Shown here piece by piece: positions 17,893-25,406 of a DNA stretch of 57,799 nt. Each line of letters begins with the position of its first letter. The stretch's first letter is position 1. The position numbers and the translations under genes were made by a program. Under the pieces are notes generated by a model. That model made no database searches, was not told the origin of the DNA, and saw only the letters and a list, made by a program, of their open reading frames with translations. Source of the DNA: an uncultured Pelagibacteraceae bacterium (lineage in GTDB: Bacteria; Pseudomonadota; Alphaproteobacteria; Pelagibacterales; Pelagibacteraceae); contig CABYRT010000001.1 in NCBI GenBank assembly GCA_902521355.1, positions 1 through 57,799 on the forward strand, written 5' to 3'.

Positions 17893-17911
17893 TTACAATC
17901 ATAGATTGTAA
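17893..17911. promoter_or_regulatory. Perfect 8-bp inverted repeat upstream of the TRAP operon
   Basis: TTACAATC-ATA-GATTGTAA is a perfect palindrome with a 3-base centre, 18 bp after the amidase stop. It has no T tract directly after it, so it could be an operator for a dimeric regulator or part of a bipartite termination region with the adjacent hairpin. The AT-rich composition makes chance palindromes fairly likely, but 8 of 8 paired bases in a gap of only 126 bp is notable. Confidence 0.4.
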
Positions 17912-17913
17912 TT

Positions 17914-17936
17914 AAGTGAAAAATCCTCACTTTTTT
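17914..17936 (+). terminator. Rho-independent terminator after the amidase gene
   Basis: AAGTGA pairs with TCACTT around a seven-base loop and runs straight into a T tract (through 17936). The stem is short, but in this AT-rich genome the arrangement fits an intrinsic terminator that ends the adh-ABC-amidase transcript before the TRAP operon. Confidence 0.55.
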
Positions 17937-18001
17937 AAAATGACTCTAAGAAACATATATGCTTTAAATGCATCAGTTAATTAACTTAAAGAGGAGAAAT
18001 A

Positions 18002-19132
18002 ATGATTAAAGAAAAAAAACTATTGAAGGGTAAAACTCCTTCAAGACGTAAATTCTTTAAGGCTGCTGCTGCGACCGGTGTTGCTGCTGTAGCTGCATCA
18101 TCTTTAGCTGCTCCAGCCGTTGCCAAAGAAAGAATTGAAGCTTCTATGGTAGCTACATGGGGAAGAGATTTCCCAGGTTTAGGAACTGGTGCGCAAAGAT
18201 TTGCTCAAAGAATTACAGACATGAGTGATGGAAGAATTCAAGTCACTTACTATGCAGCAAACGAGAGGGTTAAAGCGTTTGACTCATTTGATGAAGTTGC
18301 TTCAGGTAACTCGCAAATGTATCACGCTGCTGACTACTACTGGGTTAAAAAAGATCCAGCTTGGGGTTACTTTACAGCTGTACCTTTCGGTTTCACTTAT
18401 ACTGAAATGAACGCATGGATTAGATTTGCTGGTGGTCAACAATTATGGGACGAACTATCAGACAAATTCGGTCTAAAAAACTTTATGTGTGGAAGCACAG
18501 GAGTTCAAATGGGTGGATGGTTTAACAAGAAAATTAGAAGCCCTAATGACTTCAAAGGTCTTAAAATGCGTATGCCTGGATTAGGTGGACAAGTTATCGG
18601 TAAACTTGGAGGATCTCCAGTTTCACTTCCTGGTGGACAAATTTACGAAAACCTTGTTTCTGGTGCAATTGATGCAACAGAGTGGGTAGGTCCATGGAAT
18701 GATGAAGCTATGAAATTCCAAGAAGCTGCTAAATACTACTACTATCCTGGAATGCACGAGCCAGGATCTATGTTAGCATGTGGTACTAACAAATCTTGGT
18801 TTACAAGCTTATCAAAATCAGATCAGCTATTAATTGAAGCTGCAGCTGCGATGGAAAATGACGTCATGATGTCAGAGTACAACGCTAAGAATGGTGCTGC
18901 GCTTGCAAGATTAATAAACGATCATGGTGTTAAACTAGAGAAGTTTAGCGACAAAGTTTATGATGGTTTTGCTAAAGCTGCTAATGAAGTATTTGAGGAA
19001 ACAAGAGCAAGCAGTGGTCTCGCTGAGAGAATCCACTCTAGTTTCTTACAGGCTAGAAAAGACATTGGTTCTTGGACCAACTTGTCTGACTCACCTTACA
19101 TTTCTCAAAGAAACAGAGCATTAGGAATGTAA
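18002..19132 (+). CDS. dctP: TRAP transporter substrate-binding protein (TakP/lactate-type DctP)
   Basis: A 376-residue periplasmic protein with a twin-arginine (Tat) signal: Arg15-Arg16 in SRRKFFK followed by an alanine-rich segment ending APAVA. The mature part contains the family stretches LKMRMPGLGGQVIGKLGG (with the carboxylate-binding Arg), LPGGQIYENL and GAIDATEWVGP. Of the members I know it most resembles TakP and the lactate-binding TRAP proteins, which bind 2-oxo or 2-hydroxy acids, often with a metal. A strong Shine-Dalgarno (AGAGGAGAAAT) precedes it and a terminator hairpin follows, so it should be highly expressed. The acid bound is not determined. Confidence 0.88.
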   Translation: MIKEKKLLKGKTPSRRKFFKAAAATGVAAVAASSLAAPAVAKERIEASMVATWGRDFPGLGTGAQRFAQRITDMSDGRIQVTYYAANERVKAFDSFDEVASGNSQMYHAADYYWVKKDPAWGYFTAVPFGFTYTEMNAWIRFAGGQQLWDELSDKFGLKNFMCGSTGVQMGGWFNKKIRSPNDFKGLKMRMPGLGGQVIGKLGGSPVSLPGGQIYENLVSGAIDATEWVGPWNDEAMKFQEAAKYYYYPGMHEPGSMLACGTNKSWFTSLSKSDQLLIEAAAAMENDVMMSEYNAKNGAALARLINDHGVKLEKFSDKVYDGFAKAANEVFEETRASSGLAERIHSSFLQARKDIGSWTNLSDSPYISQRNRALGM

Positions 19133-19152
19133 TCTAACTAAATTTAGTTATT

Positions 19153-19182
19153 AAAGGGCCCTTAATTGGGCCCTTTTTTTTT
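19153..19182 (+). terminator. Intrinsic terminator or attenuator after dctP
   Basis: AAAGGGCCC and GGGCCCTTT form a perfect 9-bp stem around a six-base loop, directly followed by a run of T residues to 19182. It lies between dctP and the membrane subunits, so it probably limits read-through and keeps the binding protein in excess. Confidence 0.88.
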
Positions 19183-19220
19183 AAACAAAATCGAGTATTA
19201 CTTAGGTATTTTAAAATACT

Positions 19221-20210
19221 ATGGTGACAAAAAATTCAAATCTTTCTCTATATCTCAGAATAATCAGTTATTCAGTTTTAGCTTTTACTTTAGCATTTCT
19301 TATTAATAATGTTTTAACAGTTTGGAGTGATTGGCCAGGAATAAAAAAAATTTTTTCACATCATGAGATGTTTGGATTTAAGAAAAAAGCCCTAGCGGGG
19401 TCTGATTTAAATTATGGTTATATGCAAATTGGATTATATTTGATTTGTATTGCTGCAGTCGTTTTTTATGTTTTTAAAACATATAGCCAAACTTTGGAGC
19501 AAGATTCAAAAATTTTATCAAGATTTTCAGCATATCTTGTTAGATCATCATTTTGGGCAGTATTTTTAGTTGGCGTAGCTGACTTTGTAATATCTTTTAT
19601 GGTTGTTGAAAGATTATGGGAAGCAATCTTCAGTCCTGAAGTAAAAGCATTGATGGTTAAAGCCCCTGTAAGAATTACTTATATTCACTTTCCAATAATA
19701 TTAATTTCTTTCGTGATTGGATATTTTACAAAATCAGTTGGTTTTATTTGGCTAGCTGTATTGGTTGTAGTAAGTGAATTCGTAATTGTATTATCAAGAT
19801 TTATATTTTCATACGAACAAGCATTTCAAGGCGATCTAGTTAGATTTTGGTATGCTGCACTTTATTTGTTTGCTAGTGCATACGCATTAATTCATGAAGG
19901 GCACGTAAGAGTTGATGTACTCTATTCTTCTTTTAGTGAAAAAAAGAAGGCATGGACAAATATGGTTGGATCGGCAGTTCTAGGAGTACCACTTACATTA
20001 ATAGTTATATTTTTAGGTCTAAACGGAAAAGCCAGCATTATAAATGGTCCTGTTGTAGCTTTTGAAGTTACGCAACAAGGATCTAATGGTCTCTATCTTT
20101 TATATTTGATGGCTGTTTATCTAGCTGTTTTTGCTGTTACGATGTTAATTCAATTTACTAGCTATTTTATGGAAAGTAGTCACAAAATTTTAAAAGGTGT
20201 CAAAAATTAA
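19221..20210 (+). CDS. dctQ: TRAP transporter small membrane subunit with extra N-terminal membrane domain
   Basis: A 329-residue membrane protein. The DctQ core lies in the C-terminal half (about residues 170-325), recognisable from the helix around VRFWYAALYLFASAYALIHEG, then HVRVDVLY. The first about 165 residues add roughly four further hydrophobic segments that typical 160-200-residue DctQ proteins lack. DctQ pairs with DctM to form the Na+-coupled transport unit. It is 3 bp from dctM. The function of the N-terminal domain is unknown. Confidence 0.85.
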   Translation: MVTKNSNLSLYLRIISYSVLAFTLAFLINNVLTVWSDWPGIKKIFSHHEMFGFKKKALAGSDLNYGYMQIGLYLICIAAVVFYVFKTYSQTLEQDSKILSRFSAYLVRSSFWAVFLVGVADFVISFMVVERLWEAIFSPEVKALMVKAPVRITYIHFPIILISFVIGYFTKSVGFIWLAVLVVVSEFVIVLSRFIFSYEQAFQGDLVRFWYAALYLFASAYALIHEGHVRVDVLYSSFSEKKKAWTNMVGSAVLGVPLTLIVIFLGLNGKASIINGPVVAFEVTQQGSNGLYLLYLMAVYLAVFAVTMLIQFTSYFMESSHKILKGVKN

Positions 20211-20213
20211 ATT

Positions 20214-22877
20214 ATGGAAACATTCTTTTTAGCTGTTCTAGTTGTGATAATGATTGTTGCTCTTGCATCGGGTTACCCTGTTGCTTTTGCACTACCTGGT
20301 TCAGCTATAATTGCAATTGGTTTAGCCGCATTTTTTGGCTACATATTCGAGGGAGACTCCAGTGCTTTTTTTGCTGTAGATGGACCTATAGAATGGCTCG
20401 TTGCTGGTATTACAAATTTTAGGAGTAATTACTGGGATGTAGAAACAGATACTTTGATCGCAATTCCTTTATTTATTTTCATGGGAATTATGCTTCAAAA
20501 ATCAAAAATTGCCGAAGACTTATTAATAACAATGGGCCAATTATTTGGACCAATTCCTGGTGGTTTAGGAATTTCAGTTATATTTGTTGGAGCTCTATTA
20601 GCAGCAACGACTGGTATCGTTGGAGCAACTGTAATTGCAATGGGACTAATTTCGTTACCAACAATGTTAAATAACAAGTATGACAGACAACTTGCTAGTG
20701 GAATAGTTTGTTCATCAGGAACATTAGGTCAAATTATTCCTCCATCAATTGTTTTAATTATTATTGCTGACCAGTTGGCAAGTGCATCTGATGTTGCAAA
20801 CAACTTAAGACAAAATGATTATAAAGCCTTAACTGGTGAATTTAATATGCCAGGTGAATTTAGAGTAGGTTCATCAAGTGCAGGTGATATGTTCTTAGGA
20901 GCACTTTTACCAGGTCTTGTTTTAGTTGCTCTTTATATGATCTATGTGTTTATTTTTGCTAGAATAAAGAAAGGTGTTGCACCACCAGTTCCATTTAAAG
21001 GAAATTTTGATTTAAAATTTTGGTTAAGAGTAGTTGTAATTATCATACCACCACTTGCATTAATATTTGCTGTATTAGGTTCAATTTTAATGGGTATTGC
21101 TACTGTAAACCAAGCAGGTTCAATTGGAGCAATTGGTGCCACTTTGATGGCTGGTTATAGATTATATGAAGGAAAGAAAAGTGCTTTCTATCCTTTAATT
21201 TTAATTATTGGATCTCTAATTCCAATTACATTCTTTGCATCAAATTATGAATTAAATGTAAAAAATTTGGAGGAAAGAGATTTAAGTGCAATCTTTATAA
21301 CCGCTTTCTTTGTGGTCATACTTGTATACGGAATAGGTTGGAGTTTTTGGAGAACTTTTAAAACAGAAAATGTTTTAAAAGAAGTTGTAACAGAAACTTG
21401 TGTGACTACTTCAATGGTATTTATTATCCTTTTAGGAGCAGCAATGCTTACTTCAGGATTTAGAGCTTTTGGGGGAGAAGAATTAGTAAGAGACTTTTTA
21501 CAAGATTTACCGGGTGGTTTTTGGACACAATTTGTTGTTGTGATGATTGTAATTTTCTTGCTAGGATTTTTCTTAGACTTTATTGAAATTGCAGTTGTTG
21601 TTGTTCCAATAATTGCACCAATATTATTAGCTGAAACAGGGGCTAACGTCACAGCCGTTTGGTTGGGAGTTATGATTGGTGTTAACTTGCAGACTTCCTT
21701 CTTAACGCCGCCATTTGGATTTGCACTCTTTTATTTGAAAGGTGTAGCACCTAAAATTGTTAAAACACTTGATATTTGGAAAGGTGTTGTGCCTTTTATA
21801 ATTCTTCAGCTTATAGGATTGGGAATAGTCGGTGCATACCCTAGCTTAGTAAATTATCTACCAAATAGAGTATATTTAACTTCGAATGTTGCTCCTCCAC
21901 CAATGAATCCTAAATTACAGTACTGTTTGCAAGAGTACAAATTTGCAAGATTTGATTCAAACGGTGAGACAATTAAAAATGCAATATTAAAATTCCAATC
22001 TGAGGCTCCAACTAATCTGCCAGATGATAAAATGGAAATTTTAGAAGATCATTTTGATAGTGCACTAGGAACTTTTGCTCTAGTCGATAAATTAAAAAAA
22101 GTTGAGGTCGAATACAATGCATATGCTGTTGATTATAGGGATCTGCATTTCACTGTTAGAAAGAAGCAAAAGAAAATACTTAAATTAAATAAAAAAATAG
22201 AAAAATATAAAGCAGAGATTAGAAATTTAGATGATGACGAATTAGATGAGAAAAACAAAATAGAATTAAGAATTGAGGATGTAAAACTTGAAATTGAGGA
22301 AATTCAAAACTCAATTCCAGATACTTGGCAAGCTAAGAATTCAGAATTCGACAAAATAAATAAAGCTAAAAATACAACAACAAAAAGATATAGAAAGAAT
22401 GTAGATGAAGCCTACGATCTACTTGATCAGTTCGCAATGTTCATAAACGATGGAGTAAAACTTCAAGAAGTATCAAAAGATATTAAACAGTTAGATTATT
22501 TTATAGCTATGGAAAGCAATACAAAAGTATATGAAAGATCAGTTACAATTATGGATGGATTGTTTGACAAGTTGAGTGAGATCTCTGGAATGGATGAATT
22601 TTTAAATAGTGTAGATGATTTATTATCAATGGTAGACTCAGACGAACTTGATCCAATGGCGATTAGAACAAAATCAAAAGAAGTTGTTGAGTTATTCAAT
22701 AAAGAAGTTAGCTGGAGAGCAAATGCTAAAGAAAACTTAATGCCAAAACTTGAGGAATATAATAATGCAATCAAAGAAACAATTGGACTAAGGTTGCAGT
22801 CTAAACTAACAAAAGAGCAAGCTATCTATGTATCTAAATGTAATTCAATACATAGAGATATTTCACTAAATTTTTAA
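20214..22877 (+). CDS. dctM: TRAP transporter large membrane subunit with long C-terminal coiled-coil extension
   Basis: An 887-residue protein. Residues 1 to about 550 are the polytopic DctM transport domain, with internal hydrophilic insertions (around residues 195-225 and 340-360) and family loops such as GALLAATTGIVGAT and NLQTSFLTPPFGFALFYLKG. After the last membrane helix (near YPSLVNYLPNRVY) comes an approximately 335-residue soluble region, highly charged and predicted to be coiled coil at about 645-700 (repeated KKxxK and ExxL patterns). Usual DctM length is 420-650. The extension matches nothing I recognise. Its stop codon overlaps that of the convergent panE-like gene. Confidence 0.88.
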   Translation: METFFLAVLVVIMIVALASGYPVAFALPGSAIIAIGLAAFFGYIFEGDSSAFFAVDGPIEWLVAGITNFRSNYWDVETDTLIAIPLFIFMGIMLQKSKIAEDLLITMGQLFGPIPGGLGISVIFVGALLAATTGIVGATVIAMGLISLPTMLNNKYDRQLASGIVCSSGTLGQIIPPSIVLIIIADQLASASDVANNLRQNDYKALTGEFNMPGEFRVGSSSAGDMFLGALLPGLVLVALYMIYVFIFARIKKGVAPPVPFKGNFDLKFWLRVVVIIIPPLALIFAVLGSILMGIATVNQAGSIGAIGATLMAGYRLYEGKKSAFYPLILIIGSLIPITFFASNYELNVKNLEERDLSAIFITAFFVVILVYGIGWSFWRTFKTENVLKEVVTETCVTTSMVFIILLGAAMLTSGFRAFGGEELVRDFLQDLPGGFWTQFVVVMIVIFLLGFFLDFIEIAVVVVPIIAPILLAETGANVTAVWLGVMIGVNLQTSFLTPPFGFALFYLKGVAPKIVKTLDIWKGVVPFIILQLIGLGIVGAYPSLVNYLPNRVYLTSNVAPPPMNPKLQYCLQEYKFARFDSNGETIKNAILKFQSEAPTNLPDDKMEILEDHFDSALGTFALVDKLKKVEVEYNAYAVDYRDLHFTVRKKQKKILKLNKKIEKYKAEIRNLDDDELDEKNKIELRIEDVKLEIEEIQNSIPDTWQAKNSEFDKINKAKNTTTKRYRKNVDEAYDLLDQFAMFINDGVKLQEVSKDIKQLDYFIAMESNTKVYERSVTIMDGLFDKLSEISGMDEFLNSVDDLLSMVDSDELDPMAIRTKSKEVVELFNKEVSWRANAKENLMPKLEEYNNAIKETIGLRLQSKLTKEQAIYVSKCNSIHRDISLNF

Positions 22878-23893
22878 ACTGTTAATTTATCAATTAATTC
22901 TGATCTTGTATAAAGACCCAAGTCTTCTGCCTTGGACTTTAATTTTTCATTAATCTCTTTTAATTTTGGAACATTTAAATCAAGCTTATTTGCAATTTCT
23001 ATAATTGAACCAATTATTGGATCTATTTCTAATGGTTTGCCAGCATTTAAATCTTGAGCGGTCGAAGGTCTATGTCCTATAATTGAGACTCCACCCTTAA
23101 TTCGATCCTCAATTGATATATTGAATTTAACTCCGATTTTTTCTCCAACTTGTTGGCACTCCTGCATTAAATCTTTTATTAAATTGTAAGTTTCAGGATC
23201 ATTACCCATTTCATCCATAGTTTTATTTGTTAGAGCACTTACTGGGTTGAATGAACAATTCCCCCATAGTTTCACCCAAATTTCGTCTCTTAAATTTTTC
23301 TTCTGAGGAGCTTTTAAACCGCCTTCTATGAATAAACTTGAAATTATTTTTAGTCTTTCTGATCTGGTTCCATCTGGTTCACCTAAAGAAAATCGTTCAC
23401 CATTACCATTATGTTTAATAACACCTGGCTCTAATATCTGACAAGCTGGATAAACTACACAACCAATTGCTCTTTCAGGTCCTAGAGTTTGCCATATTTT
23501 TCCACCTGGATCCACACTTTCAACTATTTGATTGTCTAATTTGGTACCCGTATTAGCTTTATGAAAGTACCACCAAGGTAATCCATTAATGGCGCATATA
23601 ATTGAAGTTTTTTTACCCATAATTGGTTTTAAGCTTTCTGAAATTTTACTAATAGCGTTAGCTTTTACAGAAATAATTATGAAATCTTGTTCATCCAAAT
23701 CTTTAGGATTGTCTGTTACATCAAATTTAAAGTTAACTTTATTATCATCTCTTATAAAAGTTAATCCATTTTGCTCTATTGCTTTTTTATGTTCTCCTCT
23801 AGCAATTAAAGAGACTTGTGCGTTTGTTTTTTTTAAACTTGTAGCAATAAATCCACCAATAGACCCAGCTCCAAATATACAAATTTTAGTCAT
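22874..23893 (-). CDS. Ketopantoate reductase family (PanE/ApbA) oxidoreductase
   Basis: A 339-residue NADP-binding protein with the N-terminal Rossmann motif GAGSIGG (residues 8-14) and the PanE C-terminal helical domain, with the conserved lysine/asparagine region around KLWGNCSFNPVSALT. Family members reduce 2-dehydropantoate to pantoate, but many paralogs act on other 2-oxo acids. It overlaps by one base the synthetase gene and lies in the same minus-strand unit as the Ggt-family hydrolase, so I infer a catabolic 2-oxo acid reductase rather than vitamin synthesis. Other pantothenate genes are absent here. Confidence 0.8.
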   Translation of the reverse strand: MTKICIFGAGSIGGFIATSLKKTNAQVSLIARGEHKKAIEQNGLTFIRDDNKVNFKFDVTDNPKDLDEQDFIIISVKANAISKISESLKPIMGKKTSIICAINGLPWWYFHKANTGTKLDNQIVESVDPGGKIWQTLGPERAIGCVVYPACQILEPGVIKHNGNGERFSLGEPDGTRSERLKIISSLFIEGGLKAPQKKNLRDEIWVKLWGNCSFNPVSALTNKTMDEMGNDPETYNLIKDLMQECQQVGEKIGVKFNISIEDRIKGGVSIIGHRPSTAQDLNAGKPLEIDPIIGSIIEIANKLDLNVPKLKEINEKLKSKAEDLGLYTRSELIDKLTV

Positions 23894-25401
23894 TAGTTCA
23901 CTAATCCAAACTTTTTAGCTAAAGTATTTCTTTGTAGTTTACCTGTTGCACCTTTAGGAATTTCAGTTACAAAAAATATTTTCTTTGGAATTTTAAATTT
24001 TGCAAGTTTTTCATTTGCATAAATTTTTATATCATCTTCAGTACACTTCATGCCTTCTTTTATGATTATTGCGGTAGCTATATCTTCTCCAAGCATTTTA
24101 TCCTCATATCCAAAGCAAACGGCTTGCTCAATATTTGGATGATCCATAAGAATATTATCGACTTCTAAAGGTGAAATCTTTTCGCCACCTTTATTTATTA
24201 TTTCCTTTAATCTTCCAGAGATTTTTAGATAACCATCTTTATCAAAATATCCCTGATCGCCTGTTCTAAACCAACCATTTGAAAAGCTATTTTTATTTGC
24301 ATCTGGATTATTTTCATATCCGGAAGTAACATTTTCACCCCTAATGCAAACTTCTCCCTCTTCTCCTTGATTTAAAATCTTGTTATTAGTATTCATAATA
24401 CAAACTTCTGGCCCAGCAGGAATTCCTACAAATCCAGGCTTTTGGGACTTAGGCGGTAATGGATTTGAGGTCATTTGATGAGTAGCTTCCGTCATCCCAT
24501 ATGCTTCTATTACTGGACAATTAAATACCTTATTTAGTTTTTCAAATACAGCTGGAGGTAGAGATGCTGATGATGATCTTAAAAATCTAAGATGTAATTG
24601 TTTAGCAGTTTCTAGATTTTTATCTGCTCTAATCAATATTGCTTGATGCATTGTTGGTACTCCAGAATACCAAGTTATTTTTTCTTTTTTTGCATTATCT
24701 AAAAATTTTAATGCATTAAATCCACTACTTGCACATACAGATGCCCCTACCTTCATAGAGGCTGCAAGAACCGCAATTAAGCCATGTATATGAAATAATG
24801 GCATAATATTTAGACAATGATCTCTATCAGTTAAATTAAGACTTTTGGAGATATTATCTGCCGAAGAAAAAATATTTTTATTTGTTAATGGAACAATCTT
24901 AGGTCTTGATGTAGTGCCCGAAGTATGCAGCACAAGAGCTTCATGATCTTCGCCTGGCAAAACATAATTACTGCTTTTTTCAAAAAGATTGAAATCTCCG
25001 CTTAAATTATTTCCGTCTGATTTTATTTCGCAAACAGGAATTTTTAATTTATTTGCGACTTCTACTACTGGATTTTTAGAATTTTTCTCTACAATCACTA
25101 TCTTTGGCCTTAAATCCTCTAGGTAAAATTCGAATTCTTCAGATTTATAGTTAGGGTTTAAAGGTGCAGCAGACATGTAGCTTGAAATCGCCAAAAAACT
25201 AGTTGCCATGTAAGGACCGTTTGGCAAAACTATTGCTGCACGATCTTTATTATTAATACCATTACCTGATAATTGTTTTGAAATTCTTTCTATTAATGAT
25301 TTTAAATCTACAAATTTTAGTGGAGAACTACTTTCAGATGTTATTGCAATTCGATTATCATTTTGTGATTCTATAATATTCCTAACAATTCTAGAGTTCA
25401 T
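23893..25401 (-). CDS. AMP-forming acyl-CoA synthetase, oxalate-CoA ligase (AAE3/Pcs60)-like
   Basis: A 502-residue ANL-superfamily ligase. It has the P-loop HTSGTTSRPK, the motif EAYGMTEATHQMTSNPLPP, the hinge region GRLKEIINKGGEKISP and the C-terminal catalytic lysine in PKGATGKLQR. The SSSASLPPAVFEKL and TEATHQMTSNPLPP segments closely resemble plant AAE3 and yeast Pcs60, which activate oxalate to oxalyl-CoA. This is from family memory, not from an alignment. It lies 5 bp downstream of the Ggt-family gene and overlaps the reductase gene, so the three form one operon. Confidence 0.82.
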   Translation of the reverse strand: MNSRIVRNIIESQNDNRIAITSESSSPLKFVDLKSLIERISKQLSGNGINNKDRAAIVLPNGPYMATSFLAISSYMSAAPLNPNYKSEEFEFYLEDLRPKIVIVEKNSKNPVVEVANKLKIPVCEIKSDGNNLSGDFNLFEKSSNYVLPGEDHEALVLHTSGTTSRPKIVPLTNKNIFSSADNISKSLNLTDRDHCLNIMPLFHIHGLIAVLAASMKVGASVCASSGFNALKFLDNAKKEKITWYSGVPTMHQAILIRADKNLETAKQLHLRFLRSSSASLPPAVFEKLNKVFNCPVIEAYGMTEATHQMTSNPLPPKSQKPGFVGIPAGPEVCIMNTNNKILNQGEEGEVCIRGENVTSGYENNPDANKNSFSNGWFRTGDQGYFDKDGYLKISGRLKEIINKGGEKISPLEVDNILMDHPNIEQAVCFGYEDKMLGEDIATAIIIKEGMKCTEDDIKIYANEKLAKFKIPKKIFFVTEIPKGATGKLQRNTLAKKFGLVN

Positions 25402-25406
25402 TTAAA

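Noticed and set aside
21850..22877. The dctM tail as a separate downstream gene joined by a lost stop codon
   Set aside because: The frame is continuous, with no internal start preceded by a ribosome-binding site and no composition shift; a real extension is the simpler reading, though database comparison is needed.
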